A stretch of 64,000 bases of DNA from Cerina litoralis. GTDB taxonomy: Bacteria; Bacteroidota; Bacteroidia; Flavobacteriales; Flavobacteriaceae. The stretch's first letter is position 1; each line of letters starts with the position of its first letter. A program made the position numbers and the translations under genes. Shown one piece after another: positions 36,681 to 45,721 of the stretch. A model generated the notes under the pieces. It was not told where the DNA came from and searched no databases. It was given only the letters and a program-made list of their open reading frames with translations. The stretch lies in the NCBI GenBank assembly GCA_022008415.1, contig JAIRBC010000009.1, positions 1 to 64,000 on the forward strand, read 5' to 3'.

Positions 36681-37928
36681 TCAATTGATGAATCCTACTC
36701 CGGCCGTATGGTTAGAATTGGAATCGATCAAGATAAACGACCCATTGGTACGGTGATTCTTGAAAGAATCGTAAAAAATAGGTTTGTTGAGCCTAAAGGT
36801 AACTTGGGCGATATCGTTCATGCCCAGAGATGCTACGCCCTCTTCGATCCCCGAATAGTCCGGATAGATCTTATGGTGAATGGTATCTACCTTGGCCAAA
36901 ACCTTGTTCACCCCATGTTGCAAAACGTATTTACTTCCCACGGTCAACTTTTGTCCATCCATCCAAGAAATCGTGGCCGTAAACTGCTTATCGATAGTCG
37001 GCAAATCTCCTGCTTTTACCAACATATCGCCACGGCTTACATTGATCTCGTCTTCCAGGGTAATGGTAACCGATGTACGGCGGGTCGCGGTCCTATATTT
37101 CTTATCGTAAAAATAAATATCCTTAATTCTAGATCTGGTCATGGACGGAAGTACGACCACTTCATCACCAACACTCAGCTCACCTCCGTATACCTTCCCT
37201 GCAAAGCCCCTAAAATCATGGAACTCATCGGTTTTTGGCCGAATAACGTATTGCACGGGAAATCTGGGCGTCCCTATGTTGTAAATATCCTTTCGGTCTA
37301 CCGCTTCCAGATGCTCCAAAAGCGTCTGCCCCTTGTACCATGGCATCTTCTCCGACCTATTGACCACATTGTCGCCCTTTAAGGCGCTCACAGGTATAAA
37401 GGTTATATTTTGATCCCGGTAATCCCGTTTGCCCATTAATTCCTCAAAATCGGATTTTATTTGATTGTATCTCGCTTCGGAGAAGTCCACCAAGTCCATT
37501 TTGTTTATGGCTACGATTACATCCTTTATCCGAAGCAGATTATTGATAAAAAAGTGTCTATTGGTCTGTTCTATAACCCCCTTTCTCGCATCGATCAAAA
37601 TAATCGCCGCTTGGGAAGTCGAAGCACCGGTAACCATGTTACGCGTATACTCTACATGTCCTGGGGTATCGGCAATGATATAACTCTTTGTTGCCGTAGA
37701 GAAATAGATATGCGCTACATCTATTGTGATTCCCTGCTCCCTTTCGGCAACTAGGCCGTCCGTTGCCAAAGAAAAATCTAGATAGTCATATCCGTTTTTC
37801 CTGCTTGTCCTTTCAATGGCTTCCAACTTATCGTCGGTCAAGGATTTGGTATCGTAGAGCAACCTTCCTATCAAGGTACTCTTTCCGTCATCCACGCTTC
37901 CTGCCGTAGCTATTTTTAGTACTTCCAT
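36681..37928 (-). CDS. cysN: sulfate adenylyltransferase large subunit
   Basis: GTPase subunit that drives APS formation from sulfate and ATP with CysD. The 415-residue EF-Tu-like protein has G1 GSVDDGKST (about 10-18), G3 DTPGHVEYTRN, G4 NKMD (about 148) and two C-terminal beta-barrels. There is no fused APS kinase (CysC), so the length is that of CysN alone. It lies after cysD on the same strand. Upstream is the small GC-rich repeat CCTCCCC / GGGAGG at 37940-37958. Confidence 0.95.
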   Translation of the reverse strand: MEVLKIATAGSVDDGKSTLIGRLLYDTKSLTDDKLEAIERTSRKNGYDYLDFSLATDGLVAEREQGITIDVAHIYFSTATKSYIIADTPGHVEYTRNMVTGASTSQAAIILIDARKGVIEQTNRHFFINNLLRIKDVIVAINKMDLVDFSEARYNQIKSDFEELMGKRDYRDQNITFIPVSALKGDNVVNRSEKMPWYKGQTLLEHLEAVDRKDIYNIGTPRFPVQYVIRPKTDEFHDFRGFAGKVYGGELSVGDEVVVLPSMTRSRIKDIYFYDKKYRTATRRTSVTITLEDEINVSRGDMLVKAGDLPTIDKQFTATISWMDGQKLTVGSKYVLQHGVNKVLAKVDTIHHKIYPDYSGIEEGVASLGMNDIAQVTFRLNKPIFYDSFKNHRTNGSFILIDSNSNHTAGVGFIN

Positions 37929-38043
37929 AATCCCCTCCTGGCCTCCCCGGACGGGAGGAACTATTCATCGGAGTCTTTTTTTTAGTTATAAAATTCTTTT
38001 CTTATTATTCTTCTGCAAAATAAATTGTATCCAGGACTACCTA

Positions 38044-39000
38044 CTAAAAGTAACCTTGCTGCTTCCTTTTTTCCATGGCCGCATCGGATCGCTTATCATC
38101 TATTCTCGCGCCCCTTTCGGAAATTTTTGAATCGCGTATCTCTGCGACCACCTTGTCGATGGTATCCGCACGGGATAGAACAGCCGCCGTACAGGACATG
38201 TCCCCAACGGTTCTAAAACGGACCGATTCTACACGAACTTCTTCGTCCTCGGCACGAAAAACCACATCGTCCTCTGCGGACCATATCATACCATCCCTTA
38301 AAAATATATTCCTGTCGTGCGCAAAGTATATGGAGGGTATTTCTATATTCTCTTTTTGGATATAGCTCCAAACGTCCAGTTCCGTCCAATTGCTGATAGG
38401 GAATACCCTTACGTTCTGGCCCAGTTCTATCTGTCCATTGAGCATATCGAACAGTTCTGGGCGTTGGTTTTTTTCGTCCCACTGGCCAAAATCGTCCCGA
38501 ACGGAAAAAATACGCTCCTTGGCCCTTGCCTTTTCTTCGTCCCTACGCGCCCCTCCAATACAAGCATCGAACTTAAATTCTTCAATGGCATCTAGCAAAG
38601 TAGTGGTCTGTAACATGTTCCTGCTGGCATATTTCCCCGTTTCCTCTATCACCTTTCCCTCGTCTATGGTGTCCTGTACTTTACGAACAATTAATTCTAC
38701 CCCAAGCTCCTTTACCAATTTGTCCCTAAAGGCAATGGTTTCGGGGAAATTATGGCCCGTATCTATATGCATTAATGGAAAAGGGATTTTGGAGGGATAA
38801 AATGCTTTTTGGGCCAATCGCACCAAAGTTATGGAGTCCTTTCCGCCAGAAAACAATAGCACCGGCTTTTCAAACTGCGCAGCTACTTCCCTAAAAATAT
38901 AAATAGCTTCGTTCTCTAAGGGATTTCTAGTCAAAATGTCCAGATCCGCCGATCCGTTTATCGCCGTCGCCATTTTTAATTCTGATTCCAATGTTTCCAA
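38044..39000 (-). CDS. cysD: sulfate adenylyltransferase small subunit
   Basis: ATP pyrophosphatase-type subunit that forms APS. The 318-residue protein carries LFSGGKDSITLVRLA (about 49-63; PP-loop SGGKDS), HIDTGHNFPET (about 80) and the C-terminal RGARIDDKRSDAAMEKRKQQGYF typical of CysD. An ATG ten codons in (MATAING) is an alternative start. It is followed by cysN and preceded by cysH after about 95 bases. Confidence 0.95.
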   Translation of the reverse strand: METLESELKMATAINGSADLDILTRNPLENEAIYIFREVAAQFEKPVLLFSGGKDSITLVRLAQKAFYPSKIPFPLMHIDTGHNFPETIAFRDKLVKELGVELIVRKVQDTIDEGKVIEETGKYASRNMLQTTTLLDAIEEFKFDACIGGARRDEEKARAKERIFSVRDDFGQWDEKNQRPELFDMLNGQIELGQNVRVFPISNWTELDVWSYIQKENIEIPSIYFAHDRNIFLRDGMIWSAEDDVVFRAEDEEVRVESVRFRTVGDMSCTAAVLSRADTIDKVVAEIRDSKISERGARIDDKRSDAAMEKRKQQGYF

Positions 39001-39095
39001 ATTATCTATTTTAGGTGGCCTAAAACCCCAGTTCCAGGGACGGCCACAATATTATTTTTTCTCGTTTTCGATCGGTGTCCAAAATTATAAGACAT

Positions 39096-39719
39096 CTAGC
39101 TATGTAAACCGCATTCCCTGTTTTCAAGAACCTTCGTCGGATCAAAATAGGTATGTTCGTTGGGCAAATTCCGTTCCTTTAGGTAAACGTCCAACTGGGC
39201 ATCGTTCCAATGGTAAAATGGACTTACCTTTAAAACCCCATCCTTGCCCAGGCTCAATATGTCCAAGGTATCCCGCAATGCGGTCTGTCCTTTTCTAAGA
39301 TTGGTGAACCAAATATCCGGTTTGTGCTCTGCCATGGCCCTGTTGAAAGGCTCTAACTTAACCTGTTGTGTAAACTCCTTATGCCTTGGGTCCTCTATGT
39401 TTGGAATACCCATAACGGCGTCCCTGTGGGCAGAGGTCTGCTTGGGAACGTACAATTTTATATTGAGGTTTAAGCGGGAAATAAGATCTTCGGCGTGCCT
39501 ATAGGTGTTGGGGGTATTGTAACCGGTATCGCACCATATAACGGGAATTCCAGGGTCTACTTCGGTTACGGCTTGCAAGATGGCCACTTCATAAGGCCTA
39601 AAATTAGTGGTTAAGACCGCCTTTTCGGCATGATCCAAAACCCATGAAATGATATCTGCAGGCGGAATGCCTTTAAAATGGGTATTCAATTCCCTTATCT
39701 GTTCTTGACTGTGTTTCAT
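39096..39719 (-). CDS. cysH: phosphoadenylyl-sulfate (PAPS-type) reductase
   Basis: Reduces activated sulfate to sulfite. I chose the start giving MKHSQEQIRE; the longer frame to 39863 has no family support. 207 residues contain WCDTGYNTPNTYRHA and a C-terminal RECGLH with the single catalytic Cys. The paired cysteines of the APS-reductase [4Fe-4S] site are absent: the region reads VKLEPFNRAM, like E. coli CysH. By this motif the substrate should be PAPS, yet no cysC is in the window. Confidence 0.92.
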   Translation of the reverse strand: MKHSQEQIRELNTHFKGIPPADIISWVLDHAEKAVLTTNFRPYEVAILQAVTEVDPGIPVIWCDTGYNTPNTYRHAEDLISRLNLNIKLYVPKQTSAHRDAVMGIPNIEDPRHKEFTQQVKLEPFNRAMAEHKPDIWFTNLRKGQTALRDTLDILSLGKDGVLKVSPFYHWNDAQLDVYLKERNLPNEHTYFDPTKVLENRECGLHS

Positions 39720-39730
39720 TGTGCTCGAAA

Positions 39731-40006
39731 TTATAATTTTGAATTTTTTCCCCAGTTTATCGTATTCCATATACGTTCGTGAAAAAAATACAAAATCATC
39801 TTGGTAAACAATTCTACCGTTCCTATAGAGAAGGCTACCGTTAAAGTCCCGGTTACCAGCCAAGAAATTAAAATGGTGTCCACGGTCCCTATAATTCTCC
39901 AGCTAAGGGATTTGACAATGCTCCGCTTGGGCTTCTCGGATTTGCTATCGGTAGCGAACGTTTTCTTATCGGGATTCTTATTTAAAATCAATTGCTCGGT
40001 AATCAT
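39731..40006 (-). CDS. DUF2061 membrane protein
   Basis: 91 residues: basic cytoplasmic N-terminus, then SLSWRIIGTVDTILISWLVTG and a second hydrophobic segment (about 56-85), together forming a two-helix DUF2061 protein. This family is often found beside sulfate-assimilation genes; its role is unknown. It is the first gene of the cysH-D-N run, 11 bases before cysH, and is the gene next to the operator/promoter at 40027-40057. No sulfate transporter is otherwise seen here, so an accessory role in uptake is a possibility only. Confidence 0.85.
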   Translation of the reverse strand: MITEQLILNKNPDKKTFATDSKSEKPKRSIVKSLSWRIIGTVDTILISWLVTGTLTVAFSIGTVELFTKMILYFFHERIWNTINWGKNSKL

Positions 40007-40026
40007 AAAATTCGTTTATACAATTA

Positions 40027-40057
40027 CCCTATCGATTTAATAGGGTTTACAAAAATA
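40027..40057 (-). promoter_or_regulatory. promoter and Rrf2-type operator of the cysHDN operon
   Basis: CCCTATCGATTTAATAGGG (40027-40045) is a 19-bp palindrome (arms CCCTAT / ATAGGG). On the minus strand TATTTTTG (40050-40057) is a perfect -7 element, with a TTTG -33 element 18 bases upstream (40076-40079). The operator would overlap the transcription start. It precedes DUF2061-cysH-cysD-cysN. Confidence 0.68.
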
Positions 40058-40263
40058 AAACTATTTTTAAACAATCAAACAAAATGGATAAATTAAAAAC
40101 AAGTTTGATATAAAGTTTTAATAGATTGATAAAAATAGTGTGGATAATCGCTAATCGTCCTCGAAATTGGATTAATTCTTACGAATCTTTTAATTATAGG
40201 GAGGAATAAAATCAAAGTTTATGTGGATATGTATACAAGGAATGCCAGGGAAGTGAGCCTGTT

Positions 40264-40671
40264 CTAAATCAAATCGGCCAAGGTGTTGTTCCGATAAATA
40301 TCCAAGTTGCTATCCCTTACCTTTAGCATCAATCTATTTACAGAACAAGCTTTTTCATCGGGACAGTCATCGCATTTTTCATAAAAGTTAAGGCTTACGC
40401 AAGCAATCATGGCGATAGGCCCCTCCAACACGCGCATCACGGTGGCCATGGATATCTCCGAAGGTTCCTTAATCAGGTAATAGCCTCCTCCCTTACCTTT
40501 CTTAGAACCCAAAAACCCGGTTTTTCTCAAAGTGAGCAAGATACTTTCCAAAAACTTTTGTGAAATATTCTCGTGTTCTGCAATCTCGGAGATCTGTCGA
40601 GGTTGTTTGTTCTCTTGGGACGCCAAATAAGCAAGTGCCTTGAGTCCGTATTTTGTTTTTTTGGAAAGCAT
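40264..40671 (-). CDS. Rrf2-family regulator (candidate sulfur regulator)
   Basis: 135-residue winged-helix protein of the Rrf2 family (IscR/CymR/NsrR kin). The N-terminal HTH has SKKTKYGLKALAYLA and ISQKFLESILLTLRKTGFLGSKKGKGGGY. The C-terminal part has four cysteines: Cys91, Cys100, Cys103 and Cys109. The spacing differs from IscR but could still hold an Fe-S cluster or sense thiols. The gene sits between methionine and cysteine-sulfur operons, and its own promoter and both nearby sulfur promoters share one palindrome. A CymR-like repressor role is inferred. Confidence 0.88.
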   Translation of the reverse strand: MLSKKTKYGLKALAYLASQENKQPRQISEIAEHENISQKFLESILLTLRKTGFLGSKKGKGGGYYLIKEPSEISMATVMRVLEGPIAMIACVSLNFYEKCDDCPDEKACSVNRLMLKVRDSNLDIYRNNTLADLI

Positions 40672-40703
40672 AGTACGAAGATACTTTATCGAGACAAAGT
40701 TAA

Positions 40704-40730
40704 CAAATTTACCCTATGGAGCTATTAGGA
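40704..40730 (-). promoter_or_regulatory. promoter and operator of the Rrf2 gene
   Basis: On the minus strand TAAATTTG (40704-40711) is a full -7 match, directly abutted by the 19-bp palindrome CCCTATGGAGCTATTAGGA (40712-40730), which has the same spacing as the two other sulfur operators. Its position, between -33 and -7, suits autorepression. Confidence 0.65.
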
Positions 40731-40890
40731 TATCGGATTACTTTGTTATTGGGTAGTGGATGATGGGTTCAAGGTTTAAAATTATAAAACCCATAACCCT
40801 GAACTCGCAACACGTAAGTTTCTTTTGGTTGCTGTTTTAGGTTTCAGGCTGATTGAACTTGAACTTGATTCTTGAACTTGAACTTTTTTA

Positions 40891-42060
40891 CTACCCCAAC
40901 GCCTGTTCAATATCGGCAATAATATCGTCTATATTTTCCAAACCTACCGAAATGCGCACGGTACCATCGGTAATACCCACGGTAGCCTTATCCTCTGCGG
41001 ACAATTTATTATGCGTAGTAGAGGCAGGATGTGTTACAATACTTCTGGAATCGCCCAAATTGGCGGATAGCGATAACATTTTAATTGAATTAAAGAACTT
41101 CTGGCCAGCCTCCAGGCCTCCCCTTACCTCAAAGGCGACCACGCAGCCACCCGCTTTCATCTGCTTTTTGGCAACCTCGTATTGCGGGTGCGATTTTAGG
41201 AAGGGATACTTTACCCAATTGACTTTGGGATGGTCTTCCAAAAATTCTGCAAGCTTTAATGCGTTGTCACAATGGCGATCGACCCTCACGGCCAAAGTCT
41301 CCAGACTTTTGGAAAGTACCCAAGCATTAAACGGGGACAGGGAAGGGCCCGTAATTCTTGAAAATCGATAAATTTTATCGATCAGAACTTTACTTCCCAC
41401 GGTAATCCCGGCCAAGACCCTGCCTTGGCCGTCCATAAGCTTGGTCCCTGAATGAATGACCAGATCACTGCCAAATTTAATAGGTTGCTGCAAATATGGG
41501 GTTGCAAAGCAGTTGTCGATGATCAATAACAGGTTATGCCGCTTGGCTATCTTCCCCAAAACCTCCAAATCTAACACATCCACCCCGGGATTGGTGGGGG
41601 TTTCGGCATATAGAATCTTGGTGGTTGGGGTGATAAGCTCCGGAATAGTTTCCAGTTCGTTTATATTAAAATAGCTAGTGGTTATCCCCCATTTTGGAAA
41701 ATGTTTGGTTAGCAGTCCGTGGGTAGCACCAAACACGCTACGTGCCGAAACTATATGGTCGCCGCTTTGCAGCAATGCCGCAAACGTGGAGAAGACGGCC
41801 GCCATACCGGAAGAAAAGGCAAACCCATCCTCTGCCCCCTCCATTTTACAAATTTTTTCTATTAATTCTGAAGTATTTGGATTGGAATAGCGGGAATATA
41901 CGTTTCGATCCTTTTCTTCCGCAAAGGAAGCCCTCATGTCTTCGGCATCTGCGAATACAAAACTAGAGGTAAGGTACAAGGGACTGGAATGCTCTAAAAA
42001 TTGGGACCTTTCCAGTTGGGTCCTAATTGCTTCTGTTTCGAATTTTTTTCCGTCGTTCAT
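40891..42060 (-). CDS. trans-sulfuration PLP enzyme (O-succinyl/acetylhomoserine sulfhydrylase-like)
   Basis: 389-residue fold-type I PLP enzyme of the Cys/Met metabolism family. The PLP lysine lies in HSGTKLMDGQG (about 205) and SSGMAAVFSTFAALLQSGDHI is the cofactor phosphate region. Family motif SIVTHPASTTH is present near the C-terminus. Possible reactions are O-succinyl- or O-acetylhomoserine sulfhydrylation (MetZ) or cystathionine gamma-synthase; sequence by eye does not decide. It follows the metX-thrA fusion and complements metY at 45.7-47.0 kb. Confidence 0.88.
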   Translation of the reverse strand: MNDGKKFETEAIRTQLERSQFLEHSSPLYLTSSFVFADAEDMRASFAEEKDRNVYSRYSNPNTSELIEKICKMEGAEDGFAFSSGMAAVFSTFAALLQSGDHIVSARSVFGATHGLLTKHFPKWGITTSYFNINELETIPELITPTTKILYAETPTNPGVDVLDLEVLGKIAKRHNLLLIIDNCFATPYLQQPIKFGSDLVIHSGTKLMDGQGRVLAGITVGSKVLIDKIYRFSRITGPSLSPFNAWVLSKSLETLAVRVDRHCDNALKLAEFLEDHPKVNWVKYPFLKSHPQYEVAKKQMKAGGCVVAFEVRGGLEAGQKFFNSIKMLSLSANLGDSRSIVTHPASTTHNKLSAEDKATVGITDGTVRISVGLENIDDIIADIEQALG

Positions 42061-42222
42061 CGGGTACTATTATGGGTATTGGTCTCCTCAACAATTCATT
42101 TTAGATAGACCTTAAACTACCTAACCGGGTAAGGGTAGGTACTCTGGATGCTACCACGGGCAGAAATCATTTGAATTGGTTTAGAATAGTCTATGTTCTT
42201 TTCTCTATTTTCTATTGTCTAT

Positions 42223-45200
42223 TTATCCTTTTTCCGCAATCCTCAAGATATCGCCGAACACGCCGCGCGCCGTTACTGCCGAACCGGCACCGGCTCCCTG
42301 AATCACCAATGGGTTTTCTCCATAGGACTCGGTAAATATCTCGATGATGGAATCGGAGCCTTTGATCTGCCCCAGGGCACTTTCCTTAGGAACGGAAACC
42401 AGCTTCACTTCCAAATTCCCTTTTTCCTTTTGAAGATCTCCAGATAGATCGCCTACGTACCGCAGTACATGCCCCGGCTTCTGATTCCCTTTAATTTCGG
42501 CGTACTGTTTATCCATAACCTCCAACTTTCCTAGAAAATCGGTAACCGACCCGTCCCTCAAATCTTCTGGAATTAGATTTTGAATCCCAATATCCGAAAA
42601 CTCGTTGCTCAGATCCAATTCCCGGGCAAGGATGAGCAACTTTCGACCTACATCGTTACCCGATAGGTCCTCCCTTGGGTCCGGCTCGGTAAACCCACTT
42701 TCCATCGCCTTTTTTAAAACAGAGGAAAAAGGAACATCGGACTCTGAAAATGTATTGAAAATATAGCTCAAAGATCCCGAGAACACTCCCTTGATCTGGG
42801 TGATGTTCTCTCCGCTCCTGTGCAGTAATTTAATGGTATCTATTAAAGGTAACCCGGCACCTACGTTGGTTTCGTACAAATACTGCTTTTGGTTCCTTGC
42901 CAATTTATCCCGCAAGGTCCGGTAATAGCCAAAGCTAAGGGTATTGGCTATTTTATTGGAGGATACCAGGTCAAAGCCGCTCTCCAAAAAATCGAGATAA
43001 TGGGTCACAAAGTCCTTACTGGCCGTATTGTCCACGGCGATAAGATTTTCCAGATGGTAACGTTTGGCAAAAGCAAAAACCGCATCTACGGTGTAGGGGG
43101 TTCCCTTGTCCCTTAGGTTGGCCTTCCAGCTTTTAGAGATCCCTCTATGGTTCAATAATATTTTTTTAGAATTGGCGACCGCAAATACATTCAGAAGTAT
43201 CCCATGCCGCTCCTCAATATTCTTCGCCGATTTCAAAATCTGATCAATGAGGGTAGACCCTACGTTCCCATGTCCAAAAATGGCCAGATTCACTTTCTTG
43301 CTTATCCCGAAAATCTGTCCGTGCATTACGTTCAACGCTTTGTGCAAATCGGACTTTTTCAATACCAGACTCACGTTCTTTCCGGTAACCGTGTTGTTGA
43401 ACAACAACGGCACGATCTGGTTTTTTATCAACGCATTAAATGGCTTGTGGAACGTACTCAGGTCCTGGCCAACAACAGAAATGATCGAAACATCCCGCAC
43501 CACGGTAATCATATTGATGTCCTTGGATTGAAAATCATCTGTAAACTCTGCTTCCAAAGCCGCCTTGGCCCTATCGGCCTTGTTCTCGGCCACAACCAAT
43601 CCTATTCCACGCTCCGAAGAACCCTGGGATATAATGCTTACGCTGATATTGGCCTGGCCCAGTGCCTTAAAGATCCTGGCATCGACCCCAACCTTGCCCA
43701 AAAGGCCCCTGCCCTCCAAATTGATCATGGCTTCGTTTTCAATGACCGTAAGGGATTTAATGCCTTCCTTACTAGACTTGGCGCTTATTAATGTGCCTTC
43801 ATTGTCCCCGTTGAAAGTGTTCAGGATCCGAAGTGGAATATTCTTTTCCAACAACGGAATGATAGTCTTGGCGTGAAGGATAGTAGCCCCAAAATTTGCC
43901 ATTTCATTGGCCTCACTATAGGAAAGTTCCTCGATTCGCCTAGCATCTGGCACCAAATCTGGGTTGGCAGTAAAAATACCGTCTACGTGGGTATAGTTTT
44001 GCAACTCTTCCGCATTGAGAAAATTCGCCAACAAGGCCGCCGTATAATTACTTCCGTTACGCCCCAAGGTCGTGGTTTCGTTGTGGACGTTAGAGGCAAT
44101 GAAACCTGTGATAATAGGGACAACGTCCGAATCTATCCTGTAAAATTCTCGTTTTATATTCTGGCGGGTCAACCCCTCCAGTACTTGGGCATCGCCAAAG
44201 TTCCCATCGGTCTTTATAAGGTTCCTGGAATCGAACAATTTAGCATTTATCCCAGCATCGACCAACAATGTAGTAATTACCTTGGCGGAAATAAGTTCGC
44301 CATACGACAAAACCTGGTCCTTTATCTTGGCGCTGTAATCGCCTAAGAGGGAAACCCCTTCGAACAACTTTTGTAGTTCTGCAAACTCTTGGGAAAGGTC
44401 TACCTGTGGATACGTGTGTCTCTGGTATTTTTCAAAACCCTCAAAATCCTTGGAATAATCCTTATTATCGACGGCCTTTCTTAGTAAGGCTTCCAATTGA
44501 TCAGTTGCCTTTTCACGAGCGGACAGCACTACGGCAATGTGTTCTCCTTTTTTTACTTTGGATGTGATAATCTCCAAAACCCTGTCGATCCCCTCCCCGT
44601 TGGCCAGAGACTTTCCTCCAAATTTTAGAATCTTAATCCGCTGGGCATTACCATTCTTATCGAACACTCCCTTGAGCAATTGTTGCATTTGGTCAAATTC
44701 GATAAGAAATGCGTCGTGGCCATGTAGGGAATGGACCTCCCCATAAGTAACATTGCTCCTGGCCTGGGCCCATTGCTTAAAAGTTTCCTTGTTCTCCTCG
44801 GCCGTAAAAAACAGATCGGAATCTACCCCAATAATATGAATCTTGGTATCGCTTTTCTGCAAATTGAGAAAAGCTTCGGTACCGTCTCTGGTCACATCGA
44901 TGGTCTTTAAAAGCTGATTCATCAGTTTATAGGCCGACAGTTGGAACCGCTCCTGTAATTTTTTACCATGGTGCGTTAGCCAACTCTCCACATTGAATAC
45001 CTTTAATTCCGCATTGGTACTTCTTTGAAAGCGCGTCTTAAAAGATTCTGGTGTTCTATAGCAGAGCATCGCATGCATTCTTGCATCGTGGACAGGTTGC
45101 TTGGAATTGACCAAGAATTGCTCTTGAATTTGGCAATTGGCGATCAGCCAGTCCGTCGATTTCCAATCCGATGCCACAGGAACCAAGTGCTCGGTAAGGT

Positions 45201-45609
45201 GGGGCGACAAAACCGCCATCTCCCATGCTATACCTCCACCCAAGGAACCACCGATGATGGCATAGAGCTTTTTAACATCCAGTAAATTTAATCCCTGAAG
45301 GAATATCCGGGCCATGTCTCGAGCTACAAAATCCTTATAATTTTCAATAACAAACCCATCGAACCCGTTCCCCGGAATATTAAATGCCAATACGGTGTAC
45401 TTTTTAGTATCGATACATTTAGCGTCCCCGATCAAGGTAGACCACCAACCGTGTTCGCCTGCCACATCGGAATTTCCCGTCAAGGCATGGTTTACCAGGA
45501 CGATCGGTGCGGTATGCAAAGGTTGTCCGAACACCTGATAGGATAGGGAAATATCCTGGGTGACTCCGTTATAGGTGGTATAGTTATTTATTTTTAAATG
45601 ATGTAGCAT
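42223..45609 (-). CDS. homoserine O-acetyltransferase - aspartokinase - homoserine dehydrogenase fusion
   Basis: 1128 residues in three enzyme blocks. Residues 1-325: alpha/beta hydrolase MetX type, with NHALTGNSDVAGEHGWW, nucleophile Ser in GGSLGGG, and acid/His in IGVDSDLF and GHDAFLIE. Residues about 326-770: aspartokinase (KILKFGGKSLANG) with ACT repeats. Residues about 774-1128: homoserine dehydrogenase (FGHGNVGST; then GFTEPDPREDLSGNDV). One chain would thus phosphorylate aspartate, reduce the semialdehyde and acetylate the homoserine product; aspartate-semialdehyde dehydrogenase is not included. No stop or frameshift interrupts it. Confidence 0.93.
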   Translation of the reverse strand: MLHHLKINNYTTYNGVTQDISLSYQVFGQPLHTAPIVLVNHALTGNSDVAGEHGWWSTLIGDAKCIDTKKYTVLAFNIPGNGFDGFVIENYKDFVARDMARIFLQGLNLLDVKKLYAIIGGSLGGGIAWEMAVLSPHLTEHLVPVASDWKSTDWLIANCQIQEQFLVNSKQPVHDARMHAMLCYRTPESFKTRFQRSTNAELKVFNVESWLTHHGKKLQERFQLSAYKLMNQLLKTIDVTRDGTEAFLNLQKSDTKIHIIGVDSDLFFTAEENKETFKQWAQARSNVTYGEVHSLHGHDAFLIEFDQMQQLLKGVFDKNGNAQRIKILKFGGKSLANGEGIDRVLEIITSKVKKGEHIAVVLSAREKATDQLEALLRKAVDNKDYSKDFEGFEKYQRHTYPQVDLSQEFAELQKLFEGVSLLGDYSAKIKDQVLSYGELISAKVITTLLVDAGINAKLFDSRNLIKTDGNFGDAQVLEGLTRQNIKREFYRIDSDVVPIITGFIASNVHNETTTLGRNGSNYTAALLANFLNAEELQNYTHVDGIFTANPDLVPDARRIEELSYSEANEMANFGATILHAKTIIPLLEKNIPLRILNTFNGDNEGTLISAKSSKEGIKSLTVIENEAMINLEGRGLLGKVGVDARIFKALGQANISVSIISQGSSERGIGLVVAENKADRAKAALEAEFTDDFQSKDINMITVVRDVSIISVVGQDLSTFHKPFNALIKNQIVPLLFNNTVTGKNVSLVLKKSDLHKALNVMHGQIFGISKKVNLAIFGHGNVGSTLIDQILKSAKNIEERHGILLNVFAVANSKKILLNHRGISKSWKANLRDKGTPYTVDAVFAFAKRYHLENLIAVDNTASKDFVTHYLDFLESGFDLVSSNKIANTLSFGYYRTLRDKLARNQKQYLYETNVGAGLPLIDTIKLLHRSGENITQIKGVFSGSLSYIFNTFSESDVPFSSVLKKAMESGFTEPDPREDLSGNDVGRKLLILARELDLSNEFSDIGIQNLIPEDLRDGSVTDFLGKLEVMDKQYAEIKGNQKPGHVLRYVGDLSGDLQKEKGNLEVKLVSVPKESALGQIKGSDSIIEIFTESYGENPLVIQGAGAGSAVTARGVFGDILRIAEKG

Positions 45610-45721
45610 TGCGTTTTAGCTGTTACTTTCTTCGCCTCAATATAAAGAAGGATTTCTCCTGCATTCGTCAAAGCGAATTTTCCCGGCCCCGTATGGCGCG
45701 GGAAGTATTCTAAATTCTATC

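Noticed and set aside
39720..39863. Upstream extension of CysH
   Set aside because: It overlaps the DUF2061 gene and has no similarity to CysH.
45610..45720. Possible second SAM-II aptamer before the MetX-aspartokinase fusion (TTTGACGAATGCA and AGCTAAAAC on the minus strand)
   Set aside because: The P1 stem and the spacing between the two conserved parts do not fit, and the first motif can instead fold into TTCG/CGAA. Too weak to list.
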